A DNA stretch of 64,000 nt, taken from NCBI RefSeq assembly GCF_900110705.1, contig NZ_FOEJ01000003.1, positions 1 through 64,000 on the forward strand, written 5' to 3'. Positions 24,070 to 32,988 of this stretch are shown here, piece by piece (position 1 is the first letter of the stretch; every line of letters begins with the position of its first letter). The stretch comes from Loktanella sp. DSM 29012 (lineage in GTDB: Bacteria > Pseudomonadota > Alphaproteobacteria > Rhodobacterales > Rhodobacteraceae). A model generated the notes under the pieces. That model searched no databases and was not told the origin of the DNA. It saw only the letters and a program-made list of their open reading frames with translations. Made by a program: the position numbers and the translations under genes.

Positions 24070-25008
24070 TCAAGTAGTTTTGCCCGCTTGTGCCAACGGG
24101 TGGTGATTGAGCACCAGTTCAGACAGCGCTTCGTCCAGGACATGGGTATAGATTTCGGTCGTGGCGACGTCGGCGTGACCCAGCATGATCTGGATCGCAC
24201 GCAGATCGGCACCGCCCGCTAGCAGATGGGTGGCAAAGGCGTGACGCATGGTGTGCGGTGTCACATCCGTGTGGGCCAGACCAGCGGTCGCGGCCAGTTC
24301 CTTGATCAATGTGAAAAACCGCTGGCGGGTCATGTGCCCCGCCTTGCCGCGGGCGGGAAAGAGGAATTTCGACACAGGTTTGCCCTGTGCGCGGCGAGCG
24401 TCCTGTTCGGCGTCCCAGACCTGCAACCAGTCGCGCACGGCCATGCGGGCAGGGGGCGACAACGGGACCAGACGTTCCTTGCCACCCTTGCCCAGCACCA
24501 GCAGCATGCGGGGGTCACCGCGTGCGGCGCTGACGGGCAGGCTGACCAGTTCCGTCACACGCATCCCCGTCGCATACAGCAATTCCATCAGGCAGGTATT
24601 GCGTGTCGCGTCGGGGCCTGTGTCACGGGCCGCCTGCAACAGCCTGCCGACCTCATCGACGGTCAGCGTCTTGGGCAGGGATCTGGATTTGCCCGGCCCC
24701 TTGATCCGGATCGCAGGGTTATCGGTGCGCCAGCCTTCTTCGAATGCAAAACGGTAAAGCTGCCGGATCGCCGACAGCCTGCGAGCGCGGGTCGCGCGGG
24801 CAAGGCCCTGCGCGTCGCAATCGATCAGATAGCTTTCGACATGGTCCTGCGTCGCGGTGTCGAAATGCAGTCCCTTGTCCGCCAGCCAATCCGCGAAATC
24901 GGCCAGATCGCGTGCATAGGCCAGTTGTGTGTTCTGTGCTGCGTCCAGTTCTGCAGCCTGTGCCGCGACAAAGGTCTGTACCCAGCGCGTCATCGGCTGC
25001 GCCGTCAT
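24070..25008 (-). CDS. xerD: tyrosine recombinase XerD
   Basis: A 312-residue recombinase. The SAM-like N-terminal domain reaches to about residue 105; the catalytic domain shows Arg150 (ATGMRVTELVSL), Lys174 (VLGKGGKER), His252 and Arg255 (HTMRHAFATHLL), His278 (IMLGHAD) and the nucleophile Tyr287 (TEIYTHV). These features and a chromosomal housekeeping setting fit XerD, which resolves chromosome dimers at dif together with XerC and FtsK, rather than a phage integrase. It overlaps the upstream 503-residue gene (ATGA). Confidence 0.88.
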   Translation of the reverse strand: MTAQPMTRWVQTFVAAQAAELDAAQNTQLAYARDLADFADWLADKGLHFDTATQDHVESYLIDCDAQGLARATRARRLSAIRQLYRFAFEEGWRTDNPAIRIKGPGKSRSLPKTLTVDEVGRLLQAARDTGPDATRNTCLMELLYATGMRVTELVSLPVSAARGDPRMLLVLGKGGKERLVPLSPPARMAVRDWLQVWDAEQDARRAQGKPVSKFLFPARGKAGHMTRQRFFTLIKELAATAGLAHTDVTPHTMRHAFATHLLAGGADLRAIQIMLGHADVATTEIYTHVLDEALSELVLNHHPLAQAGKTT

Positions 25009-26516
25009 GTGCGGCGGTCCAGCAGCAGCAACTCGATCGCGGCCTGGCGTGCCACCTTGTCCTGTCCCGCGGCGCGCAGCACACGCAGCGCATCGGTGAT
25101 CGCAGGACCATCACCTGCCGCACCGGCGTCAAAGATCGCGATAGCACGCAACAATGCCTCTCCCGTGCGGTCATCCTGGAGCAGGGTATCCAGCTGCGCG
25201 GACGGTGGCGCACCGTCAAAGCCTGCACTGATCGCGGCCTCGACCGTGGTACGTGTCGGCACATCCGCCGGATCGCCCGACAGCAAGGCCTGGATCAATG
25301 CGCTGCCGCCAGGGGCCGATTGACCGCCCAGATGCCGGACCGTGCGCACGATGTCAGACACCTTTGGGTCATCGAGACCATCCAGATCGTCGGCATAGAG
25401 CGTGGCAAAGAGGGTCTCTGCGCGGATGGCCTGCATGGCGTCCCAGGCAGCGGGCAGGGTGGCGACCATTGCCGATCTATCCGCAATGCGGGTTGCGGCG
25501 TGAAATTCCTGAAAGGCGTCGACCCGGTCCCAGACCCCGCCGGATGCTGACGGCGTGCGCGCCAGATAAAGGTTCGACAGGCTGGCGGCGGGAAGGGCGT
25601 TGTGCATGGCCAGCCTTTCGGCTGCGTCCAGTCGTGTCTTGAGCCCGACCGTGTCGCCCAGATCCGCATAGGCAAAGGCCAGCGGCAGGCGTGCGGTCGA
25701 AAGACCCTCTCCGATGGCACCGCGCAGGCGGAACACAAGCGGGCTGATACGGTCCGGGGCCGCCATCGGTCCTTTGCCTTCGAACAATTCCGGGTCCAGA
25801 AAGCGTGACAACAGCAATTCTTCGTCTGCATCCAGATCGCCGAGGGCGGCGTTGGTGTTGACAGTCAGGGCCGCGGCCGACCAATCGCCCGCGCGCGCCA
25901 GACAAAAGACCCGCGCCGATACCGTGGGGGCAAGCGATGGGCTGGCCTGCATGGCGCGGCAGGCGTCATCCTCGGATCCGGTCAGCAGTGCGACGTCGAA
26001 CCAACGCCGGAACAGGGCCGGATCACGGGTCGCGTCCAAGGTGTCGATCAGTGCCTGCGCCTGTGGCAACAGCGCCAGGTCCAGCAATTTGTCGATCCGC
26101 GCGACCAAAACGGGCAGTTCCGCCCCGGCGGGTGCCTCGGCGCGGGTCAGCAAAAGGGCGGACAACAGGCCATGCAATGCAGGCAGGCCGGGCGCTGCCT
26201 GTGCGTTGATCAAGGTCGTCACGTCGTCACCTGTGCTGGCCTGCCACATGTCTGCGGGCAGGCCGCTGATGCGCGGGGCGAGGACGCCCACAGCACCGAA
26301 ACCCGAGGCCCCGAGGGGGGTGACTGTGACCTGAGGGACATCGATGCTGCTGGCCACCGATGGTTCATCGCGCGGCACTGGCGGCAACGGGGCAGGGGCC
26401 GTGATGGCCACGGATTGCGACAGCCAGTCAATCGCCGACAGGGGTTCATTCGCTGTCTGCGACAGGCCTGTTGCGGGCATCAGCACGACCGCCGCTATGG
26501 CTGCATGCCTGTTCAA
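25005..26516 (-). CDS. exported hypothetical protein, alpha-helical, 503 residues
   Basis: I do not recognise a named domain. The start is taken as the TTG whose bases overlap the stop of the 50-residue gene upstream (TTGA). This gives a signal peptide, NRHAAIAAVVLMPATGLSQ. The mature part is rich in Ala, Leu and Asp, with repeated helix-forming stretches such as LLDLALLPQAQALIDTLDA and LLSRFLDPELFEG, suggesting a TPR- or HEAT-like solenoid of perhaps ten to twelve helical pairs. It is probably periplasmic. It is coupled to xerD by an ATGA overlap; I know of no reason for that link. Confidence 0.7.
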   Translation of the reverse strand: MNRHAAIAAVVLMPATGLSQTANEPLSAIDWLSQSVAITAPAPLPPVPRDEPSVASSIDVPQVTVTPLGASGFGAVGVLAPRISGLPADMWQASTGDDVTTLINAQAAPGLPALHGLLSALLLTRAEAPAGAELPVLVARIDKLLDLALLPQAQALIDTLDATRDPALFRRWFDVALLTGSEDDACRAMQASPSLAPTVSARVFCLARAGDWSAAALTVNTNAALGDLDADEELLLSRFLDPELFEGKGPMAAPDRISPLVFRLRGAIGEGLSTARLPLAFAYADLGDTVGLKTRLDAAERLAMHNALPAASLSNLYLARTPSASGGVWDRVDAFQEFHAATRIADRSAMVATLPAAWDAMQAIRAETLFATLYADDLDGLDDPKVSDIVRTVRHLGGQSAPGGSALIQALLSGDPADVPTRTTVEAAISAGFDGAPPSAQLDTLLQDDRTGEALLRAIAIFDAGAAGDGPAITDALRVLRAAGQDKVARQAAIELLLLDRRT

Positions 26517-26665
26517 TCGGTTTCCAACGTGACGGGTTGCGTGATCTGCGTGCTGGGTGCTGCAAAATCGTCGGGAAACAGCAGCGGTCCCGCATAGGCG
26601 TATGCGATCAACGCAAGGCCTGCGACCAGGATCAGGAAAAACAAGAATTTCATCAATCGCCACAT
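26513..26665 (-). CDS. small single-pass membrane protein, 50 residues
   Basis: The frame starts MWRLMKFLFFLILVAGLAL, a hydrophobic helix (about residues 5-28), followed by GPLLFPDDFAAPSTQ and a short polar tail. A second Met at residue 5 (26653) is an alternative start. The stop overlaps the TTG start of the next gene. It stands first in the leftward unit ending in xerD and the CorC-type gene, divergent from aroK. Function unknown. Confidence 0.65.
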   Translation of the reverse strand: MWRLMKFLFFLILVAGLALIAYAYAGPLLFPDDFAAPSTQITQPVTLETD

Positions 26666-26818
26666 CTGTCTGGGCCCCTGCCGATTTGTCGCCGGACGAT
26701 TGGTCGCCACGGATTTGAGATGTTTATATATGGCCTTTTCGGCAAGATCACGCCATTCAAGGCAGGAAATCTGAAACTGGCGGTAGATAGCCTGCCGCGA
26801 TAGGCAAATGGGTGACCA

Positions 26819-27397
26819 GTGGGGTCCGAGACACGCACCACCGGCTCTGGATCTCTGACCCTGCATCGCACCGTGGTGATGGTGGGCATGATGGGGTCGG
26901 GCAAGACCGCGATTGGCCGCGCATTGGCGGCACGACTTGGGGTGCCGTTCACCGATAGCGATGCCGAGATCGAAACGGCCGCCGCTGCCACGATCGCCGA
27001 AATCTTTGAACGCGATGGCGAGACGTTTTTCCGCCGCCGCGAATCGGAGGTCATCGCGCGGTTGATGACCGACCGTCCCGCGATCCTGTCCACCGGAGGC
27101 GGTGCCTATCTGGCAGAACGGAACCGTGACGTGATCCACAAACACGGCATCGCGGTCTGGCTGAATGCACCGTTGAGCGTGCTGTGGGACAGGGTCAGAA
27201 ACAAGGATACGCGACCGCTGCTGCGGACTGCCGATCCCTATGGCACGCTTGCGCAGCTCTTTGCCAACCGCAGTCCGGTCTATGCGCAGGCGGAATTGAC
27301 ACTGGACGTGCAGCCACGGTCGACAATCGAGGACACCACAAGCGCGGTGATCGACTTGCTGGCGACACGTCCCGACATACTGGAGGTTCACCGATGA
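26819..27397 (+). CDS. aroK: shikimate kinase
   Basis: Phosphorylates shikimate with ATP in the chorismate pathway. The 192-residue protein has Walker A GMMGSGKT at residues 23-30, FTDSDAEIE (shikimate-binding Asp), FFRRRESE, the conserved ILSTGGGAY and the LID Arg in RNKDTRPLL. It begins with GTG; no ATG is available in frame before the Walker motif. Its stop overlaps the aroB start (ATGA), the common alphaproteobacterial aroKB pair. Confidence 0.93.
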   Translation: MGSETRTTGSGSLTLHRTVVMVGMMGSGKTAIGRALAARLGVPFTDSDAEIETAAAATIAEIFERDGETFFRRRESEVIARLMTDRPAILSTGGGAYLAERNRDVIHKHGIAVWLNAPLSVLWDRVRNKDTRPLLRTADPYGTLAQLFANRSPVYAQAELTLDVQPRSTIEDTTSAVIDLLATRPDILEVHR

Positions 27398-28497
27398 CCG
27401 AAACCGTCACTGTTGATCTGCCGGGGCGTGCTTATGACGTGGTGATCGGTCCGGGCCTGATGTCCGGTGCCGGTGCGCGCATTGCAGCACTGGGTGGGCG
27501 TCGCCATGTCGCCATTTTGACGGATGAAACCGTGGCCGGGCTGCATTTGAACAATTTGCAGGCGGCGCTGACTGACGCAGGTCTGACGTCAGAGGCCTTG
27601 GCCCTGCCGCCGGGCGAGGCGACCAAATGCTGGGCGCAGCTGTCGCGCAGTGTCGAGTGGCTGCTGGATCAAAAGGTCGAACGCGGCGATGTGATCGTGG
27701 CGCTTGGCGGTGGCGTGATCGGGGATCTGGGCGGGTTCGCCGCAGCGATCCTGCGGCGCGGTGTCCGTTTCGTGCAGGTGCCCACCAGCCTGTTGGCGCA
27801 GGTCGACAGCTCGGTCGGGGGCAAGACCGGGATCAACGCACCGCAGGGCAAGAACCTGGTCGGCGCATTTCATCAACCCAGCCTCGTGTTGGCCGATACG
27901 GATCTGCTGGCCACGCTGCCCGTCCGGGATTTTCTGGCGGGTTACGGCGAGGTCGTGAAATACGGCCTGCTGGGTGATGCCGCATTCTTTGACTGGCTCG
28001 AGACGAACGCCGCGGCGATGGCCGCAGGTGATGTGGACGCGCGGGTGCGCGCCGTGACGCGGTCGGTGCAGATGAAGGCCGACATCGTCTTGCGCGACGA
28101 AACCGAACAGGGTGACCGCGCGCTGTTGAACCTGGGTCATACGTTCTGTCACGCGCTCGAGGCTGCGACGGGGTATTCGGACCGTTTGCTGCATGGCGAG
28201 GGCGTGGCGATCGGCTGTGCGCTGGCGTTCGAGCTGTCGCAAAGGCTGGGTCTGTGCCCACAAGAGGACCCCAGCCGCGTCCGCGCGCATCTGGCGGCGC
28301 TTGGCATGAAAAAGGACATCCGCGACATTCCCGGCGATCTGCCCGACCCCGAGGCCCTGCTTGCCCTCATGGGACAGGATAAAAAGGTTCAGGCCGGTGT
28401 GCTGCGGTTCGTGCTGGCACGCGGCATCGGCAAGGCGTTCGTGACGTCCGATGTGCCACGCGATGCGGTCCTGTCGGTCCTGGCGGATTCGTTCTAG
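27394..28497 (+). CDS. aroB: 3-dehydroquinate synthase
   Basis: Converts DAHP to 3-dehydroquinate using NAD and zinc, the second chorismate step. The 367-residue protein shows GDVIVALGGGVIGDLGGFAA around residues 97-116, the block PTSLLAQVDSSVGGKTG and the zinc ligands in LNLGHTFCHALE and LLHGEGVAIG. It is translationally coupled to aroK. A longer upstream frame is an artefact running through aroK. Confidence 0.95.
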   Translation: MTETVTVDLPGRAYDVVIGPGLMSGAGARIAALGGRRHVAILTDETVAGLHLNNLQAALTDAGLTSEALALPPGEATKCWAQLSRSVEWLLDQKVERGDVIVALGGGVIGDLGGFAAAILRRGVRFVQVPTSLLAQVDSSVGGKTGINAPQGKNLVGAFHQPSLVLADTDLLATLPVRDFLAGYGEVVKYGLLGDAAFFDWLETNAAAMAAGDVDARVRAVTRSVQMKADIVLRDETEQGDRALLNLGHTFCHALEAATGYSDRLLHGEGVAIGCALAFELSQRLGLCPQEDPSRVRAHLAALGMKKDIRDIPGDLPDPEALLALMGQDKKVQAGVLRFVLARGIGKAFVTSDVPRDAVLSVLADSF

Positions 28498-28507
28498 GGC
28501 GGAACGA

Positions 28508-28533
28508 AAAACGCCGCCCCGTGGGGCGGCGTC
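28508..28533 (-). terminator. intrinsic terminator between aroB and ssb
   Basis: ACGCCGCCCC-GT-GGGGCGGCGT is a perfect ten-pair stem. On the minus strand it runs into TTTT and lies just after the ssb stop, so it mainly serves ssb; it may also slow transcription leaving aroB. Confidence 0.85.
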
Positions 28534-28540
28534 TGCTGGA

Positions 28541-29080
28541 TCAGAACGGGATTTCGTCGTCCATGTCGCGGCCGCCGCCACCGCCATTGCCACCACCACC
28601 GTAGCCGCCACTAGAGCTGCCGCCGCCATAACCGCCGCCGCTGTCGCCACCGTAGCCGCCGCCGCTGTCGCCGCCATAGCCGCCACCGGAATCACCGCCG
28701 TAGCCACCGCCGCCACCGGCGTTGTCGCCACGACCGTCAAGCATGGTCAGCGTCGAATTGTAGGGGCGCAACACGACTTCGGTGCTGTAGCGGTCCTGAC
28801 CGGACTGGTCCTGCCATTTGCGGGTTTCCAGCTGGCCTTCGATATAGACCTTGGATCCCTTGCGCAGATATTGTTCTGCCACCTTGGCCAGGGGTTCGCT
28901 GAAAATCGCGACGCTGTGCCATTCGGTGCGTTCCTTGCGTTCGCCCGAATTGCGGTCCTTCCAGGTTTCAGAAGTGGCGATCCGCAGGTTGCAGACCTTG
29001 CCACCGTTCTGAAACGTGCGCACCTCTGGGTCGCGCCCCAGGTTGCCGATGATGATGACCTTGTTCACTGAACCCGCCAT
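28541..29080 (-). CDS. ssb: single-stranded DNA-binding protein
   Basis: A 179-residue SSB. The OB fold spans about residues 1-110 ([56 protein letters not shown]). A Gly/Tyr/Ser-rich linker of three and a half near-identical eight-residue repeats follows, then the acidic tip MDDEIPF that recruits repair and replication partners. The start is the Met just before the OB fold; a longer frame has no SSB similarity. No GTTC-N7-GTTC LexA box is evident upstream. Confidence 0.95.
   Translation of the reverse strand: MAGSVNKVIIIGNLGRDPEVRTFQNGGKVCNLRIATSETWKDRNSGERKERTEWHSVAIFSEPLAKVAEQYLRKGSKVYIEGQLETRKWQDQSGQDRYSTEVVLRPYNSTLTMLDGRGDNAGGGGGYGGDSGGGYGGDSGGGYGGDSGGGYGGGSSSGGYGGGGNGGGGGRDMDDEIPF
28626..28712. 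repeat. 24-base tandem repeat inside the ssb linker
   Basis: Three complete 24-base units (starting 28626, 28650 and 28674) and most of a fourth encode the eight-residue unit GGDSGGGY on the minus strand. Units differ mostly at third codon positions, so the array has been kept at the protein level rather than being a fresh slippage product. Confidence 0.85.
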
Positions 29081-29198
29081 GAAGTCCCCCTGCGATTCTG
29101 ATGTTCGTGCCGTTGTGACAGATTTGCGGCCCAAGGTTAACAGGGCCTGAAGACCATTGGGGTGGTCAGGCGCGTCGAATCGGATAGACTGAGTACTC

Positions 29199-29807
29199 AT
29201 GCGTATCCCGGGGGCGTCCATGATCAGAGCCAGTCTTGCGATTTCAGTCGGTTTGGCCGCGGCGGCAACCGTTGCATCCGCGCAAAGCGTTTCGACGTCG
29301 AACCGGATGCAATTGTTTCAGAACCAGTTGTCAGTGCTCGATAATCGGGCCTCGCAGCAATACAATAACTCGATCCGTCTGCAGCCGCCGCGTGTAGAAG
29401 TGCCAAGCCTGGCACCGCCGACACCGCAGTACGCGGGGCGTTATGCGGGACCTTATCTCGCGCTTGCGCGTGCTGCCGCGCGGCGCCACGGCATCCCCGA
29501 GGATCTCTTTGCGCGTCTGGTTCAGCAGGAATCGAACTGGAATGCAGGTGCGATTTCGCACAAGGGTGCCATTGGTCTTGCGCAATTGATGCCGGATACC
29601 GCGCGGATGTTGCGAGTTGACCCGCGAGATCCAGCCGAAAACCTGGATGGCGGCGCACGATACCTCAAACAGCAATACGTTACGTTTGGGAACTGGCCAC
29701 ACGCGCTGGCGGCGTATAACGCTGGTCCCGGCGCCGTTGCAAAATTCCGTGGCATCCCACCCTACCGCGAGACACAGAATTACGTGGCGCGCATCTGGGG
29801 GAGTTGA
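29199..29807 (+). CDS. lytic transglycosylase (SLT domain)
   Basis: A secreted wall hydrolase of about 200 residues. A signal peptide ([19 protein letters not shown]) is followed by a Gln/Asn-rich spacer and an SLT domain with the catalytic Glu in [12 protein letters not shown], the block [13 protein letters not shown] and [14 protein letters not shown], the family-1 landmarks. It cleaves between MurNAc and GlcNAc to give anhydro ends. Two ATGs are possible: 29199, or 29220 with GGGGG ahead of it; the second gives a tidier signal peptide. Confidence 0.88.
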   Translation: MRIPGASMIRASLAISVGLAAAATVASAQSVSTSNRMQLFQNQLSVLDNRASQQYNNSIRLQPPRVEVPSLAPPTPQYAGRYAGPYLALARAAARRHGIPEDLFARLVQQESNWNAGAISHKGAIGLAQLMPDTARMLRVDPRDPAENLDGGARYLKQQYVTFGNWPHALAAYNAGPGAVAKFRGIPPYRETQNYVARIWGS

Positions 29808-29853
29808 CGCGGATTTGCCCCTGTCGTCGCCACGTGCATGAAAGGGGTGCTGC

Positions 29854-31140
29854 ATGTCGTCATTGAAATTCCGGTTAAAGCGGCTGTTCGAGCGGATCTG
29901 GGTGCCGATCGGCGCATACGGCCTGCTGGGCGTGATCGCGGCCGCGATAGGGTCTATGCTGGCGGACGTGATCCCGTCGTCGCTTGCGTTTCAGATCGGC
30001 GCGGAATCGATCGATGCGATCCTGAACATCATGGCGTCGTCAATGCTGGCCGTGACGACCTTTTCACTGTCGATCATGCTGTCGGCCTTTAACACGGCGT
30101 CCAGCACGGCCACGCCGCGCGCGTTCCTGCTGCTGAAGACCGACCAGACGGCGCAACAGGTTCTGGCCAGCTTCATCGGCGCATTCATCTTTAGCTTGGT
30201 GGGGATCATCAGTTTGCAGATCGGCCTCTATGGCGAGGGCGGTCGCGTGATCCTGTTCGGGGCGACACTGCTGGTGTTGTCACTGATCATCATCAATCTG
30301 GTCCGATGGATCGGGCATCTGACGGATTTCGGACGGCTTGGCGATACGCTGGCACGGGTCGAACGCGCGGCCACTGATGCGATGGCGGCACGGCTCGCGG
30401 CCCCGTTCCTGGGCGGGCGCCCGTTCATTGCCACCGTGCCGACCGATGCCGTGCCGATACGGGCGACGGATATCGGACATGTCAGCTTCATTGGTCTGAC
30501 CCGTTTGAACAAGCTGGCCGAGACCCATGGGGCCTCGATCTATCTTGAGGTGCTGCCCGGCGGTTTCGTGACACGCGGCACGCCGCTGGCCCATGTCGCG
30601 GGCGGCCCGGTCGGTCCTGACTATGATAGCCTGCTGCAAGACGCACTGTCGTGCTTCGAGATCAGCGCAGACCGCAGTTTCGATCAGGATCCACGTTTTG
30701 GCCTGATCGTGATGTCGGAAATTGCAAGCCGCGCACTGTCGCCTGCGGTGAACGATCCGGGCACAGGAATAGACGTGATCCGCCGCATGACACGCGTCCT
30801 GTCGCAATGGGACACACCGGCCGATCCCGAAGTCACGCTTTCGCATCTTTTCGTGCGGGGATTGCGCGCCGAGGATGCGCTGGTGGACGCCTTTCAGGCC
30901 ATCGCACGGGACGGTGCCGCACTGATGGAAGTGCAGATCGCGGTCCAGCGATCATTGCTTGCGCTGACCCGGCTGCAGCCGCCCGTATTCGGGCCGGCCG
31001 CGGTGGTGCAATCGCAACGCGCCCTCGCGCATGCGGCAGATGCGATGCTGATCGGCGCGGACATTGATCGGTTGCGCCAGATGTCCGATGATATCGCCAC
31101 GGCCGCTCGTCCGGCGCAGGGTCACATCGCACAGATCTGA
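29854..31140 (+). CDS. DUF2254 membrane protein
   Basis: A 428-residue protein with four membrane helices in the first 150 residues (GAYGLLGVIAAAIGSMLADV, SMLAVTTFSLSIMLSAF, VLASFIGAFIFSLVGIIS, VILFGATLLVLSLIIIN) and a large cytoplasmic C-terminal part. It carries the DUF2254 markers SSTATPRAFLLL and SRALSPAVNDPGTG. The function is unknown. It stands alone, convergent with the peptide-type binding protein gene. Confidence 0.8.
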   Translation: MSSLKFRLKRLFERIWVPIGAYGLLGVIAAAIGSMLADVIPSSLAFQIGAESIDAILNIMASSMLAVTTFSLSIMLSAFNTASSTATPRAFLLLKTDQTAQQVLASFIGAFIFSLVGIISLQIGLYGEGGRVILFGATLLVLSLIIINLVRWIGHLTDFGRLGDTLARVERAATDAMAARLAAPFLGGRPFIATVPTDAVPIRATDIGHVSFIGLTRLNKLAETHGASIYLEVLPGGFVTRGTPLAHVAGGPVGPDYDSLLQDALSCFEISADRSFDQDPRFGLIVMSEIASRALSPAVNDPGTGIDVIRRMTRVLSQWDTPADPEVTLSHLFVRGLRAEDALVDAFQAIARDGAALMEVQIAVQRSLLALTRLQPPVFGPAAVVQSQRALAHAADAMLIGADIDRLRQMSDDIATAARPAQGHIAQI

Positions 31141-31150
31141 TCCGATGCGC

Positions 31151-31198
31151 CGATTTTTCGCGAAAAATCGGGCGGCCCCTGAATTTTCGCGAAAATTC
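31151..31198. repeat. pair of perfect palindromes (TTTTCGCGAAAA core) between convergent genes
   Basis: CGATTTTTCGCGAAAAATCG (20 bases) and GAATTTTCGCGAAAATTC (18 bases) are each fully self-complementary and stand ten bases apart. They fill the gap between the stops of the DUF2254 and binding-protein genes. They could act as two-way terminators, because each strand has T runs, or be copies of a dispersed palindromic element. Two different flank lengths around one TTTTCGCGAAAA core argue for a repeated unit. Confidence 0.75.
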
Positions 31199-31201
31199 GG
31201 T

Positions 31202-32863
31202 TCAGATGCTGCGACCCAGTTTGTAGAGCTGGGGCAGGTACGCGATATGCATGTCTGCGCCGGTGACATCGGGTTTCGCGTGTCGATAGAGCATGCGCCA
31301 GTAGGGTTGCAGCGTCACCGCGTCATCCCGCATCATCGCCTGCAGCCGCGCCATGACAGCGCGGCGGGCGTCCGCGTCGGCGATGGCGCCTGCCTCGGTC
31401 AGCGCGGCATCGAAGGCGGGATTGGCATAGCCGCTTTCGTTCCATGCGGCACCGGTCCGATAAGCAAGGGCGAGTGTCTGAATGCCCAAGGGCCGGTGAT
31501 TCCAGTTCGTCGCGCTGAACGGATAGCTGTTCCAATTCGCCCAATAGGTCGATCCGGGGACGATCCGGCGGTTGACCCTGAAACCCGCGTCTCGCAGTTG
31601 TGCCGCCACGGCGTCGGCGGTGTTCCTGCGCCAGTCGTCATCAATCGAGGTGATTTCCATTTCGAAATCGGCCATCCCGGCCTCGGTCAGCAAGTCAAAG
31701 GCGGCAGCGGGGTCATGGGGCAGGGCGGGAATGTCGGCCCATTCGGGATGCATGGGGCCGACATGCATGTTGCGCGCGGCAATGCCCCTGTCGGCATAAC
31801 CCAGTTCCAGGCAGACGGCGGGGTCCACGGCCATCGCAATCGCCCGTCTGACCCGGACATCGGCGTAGGGTGTGACGCCATCAACCTCGGCCTGCGCGTT
31901 GGTGCGGATGCAGATGGTTGCCCCTGACGCGACCTGTGATCTTTGCCAGCCCAGCGCGTCCATGACCTCGATGAAATCGCCGACGGTCTCGAACAGCATG
32001 TCGACCTCGTCTGCGACCGCGGCAGCCACCCAGGCGGCCGGGTCAGTGCCGCAATCGATCAATGAAATCTGGTCCAGCGTGGCACCCTTGCCAGCGGCCT
32101 CGCCCCACCAGACGTGATCGCGGTTGCGCACCAGATCGGCGCGCGTGCCCACCTCGAAGAAGGTCGGAAGATACGGTCCGGTGCCAACAGGATTTTCCAG
32201 CATCGTGTCGGGCGAAAATCCGGCAGGCGTAATAGCCGCCGGATAATCGGACATGCTGGCAACAAGCGAGATATCGGGTGACTGCAGATGCAGTGCGACG
32301 GTCAGGTCGTCGACAATTTCAATCGCATCCGGTCTGATCTGACCGGTCGCATCGTCGATCAACACGCCAAAGCGGGCGGCCATGGAGTTGCCCGCGACCG
32401 AGGTATCGCACCATCCTGTGATGTTCCGCGCGACATCCGACGCGGTAAAGGCTGTGCCATCGTTCCAGGTCACGCCCGGTCTCACATTCAGCCTGTACTG
32501 TGTCCCTTCAGCGTTCACGGTCCAGCTGTCCAGCAACATCGGGCCAAAGGTCCCGTCATTGTTGTATTCAACCAGGTATTCCAGCCAGCCAGAGGTGAAA
32601 TAAGCGAGTTCGGTCCAGTCAAAGGTCCGCGGGTCACGGGGCGCGCGGACCCCCATCTGGATACGCAAGGTGCCGCCCGGCCGCACCTGAGCCTGTACTG
32701 CCGCGGGTGCGGACAGACCCAGCAGGCCGTAGGCGGCCGTGCCGGTCAATCCCAGTGCTGTGCTCCGGGTCAGGAATTCGCGTCGATCCAGCTGCCCGGA
32801 CCGCACCTCTTTGGCATACATCAGTGCGGCAGGATGAACGGGCTGCGATGTCGGGTCGATCAT
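31202..32863 (-). CDS. ABC transporter substrate-binding protein, family 5 (peptide/nickel type)
   Basis: A 553-residue periplasmic protein. A twin-arginine leader is evident (DRREFLTRSTALGLTGTAA), preceded by an unusual 25-residue N-terminal extension. The SBP_bac_5 body follows: LEYLVEYNNDGTFGPMLLDSW, RPGVTWNDGTAFTASDV and LENPVGTGPYLP. Members bind oligopeptides, dipeptides, opines or nickel complexes. No permease or ATPase genes adjoin, so it works with a system encoded elsewhere or has a non-transport role. An AraC-type regulator gene lies just upstream on the same strand. Confidence 0.88.
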   Translation of the reverse strand: MIDPTSQPVHPAALMYAKEVRSGQLDRREFLTRSTALGLTGTAAYGLLGLSAPAAVQAQVRPGGTLRIQMGVRAPRDPRTFDWTELAYFTSGWLEYLVEYNNDGTFGPMLLDSWTVNAEGTQYRLNVRPGVTWNDGTAFTASDVARNITGWCDTSVAGNSMAARFGVLIDDATGQIRPDAIEIVDDLTVALHLQSPDISLVASMSDYPAAITPAGFSPDTMLENPVGTGPYLPTFFEVGTRADLVRNRDHVWWGEAAGKGATLDQISLIDCGTDPAAWVAAAVADEVDMLFETVGDFIEVMDALGWQRSQVASGATICIRTNAQAEVDGVTPYADVRVRRAIAMAVDPAVCLELGYADRGIAARNMHVGPMHPEWADIPALPHDPAAAFDLLTEAGMADFEMEITSIDDDWRRNTADAVAAQLRDAGFRVNRRIVPGSTYWANWNSYPFSATNWNHRPLGIQTLALAYRTGAAWNESGYANPAFDAALTEAGAIADADARRAVMARLQAMMRDDAVTLQPYWRMLYRHAKPDVTGADMHIAYLPQLYKLGRSI

Positions 32864-32988
32864 GGTCTCCGATCCAGTCGTTGCTGTGGCTGTTGTACCT
32901 TATTGGCTATGCCCCAAGGCATGCGACTGCGCAACGCGGCTGTCATTGTGCGGGCAGGAATCCGATCGACGCCTGCGAAGCCCGAGAC

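Noticed and set aside
24070-25008. XerD-like gene as a phage or island integrase
   Set aside because: Its length, motifs and coupling to housekeeping-type neighbours fit chromosomal XerD, and no tRNA or attachment repeat adjoins it.
29081-29198. Possible LexA box ahead of ssb (GTTC-GTGCCGT-TGTG)
   Set aside because: Only one half-site matches GTTC-N7-GTTC, so it is too weak to call.
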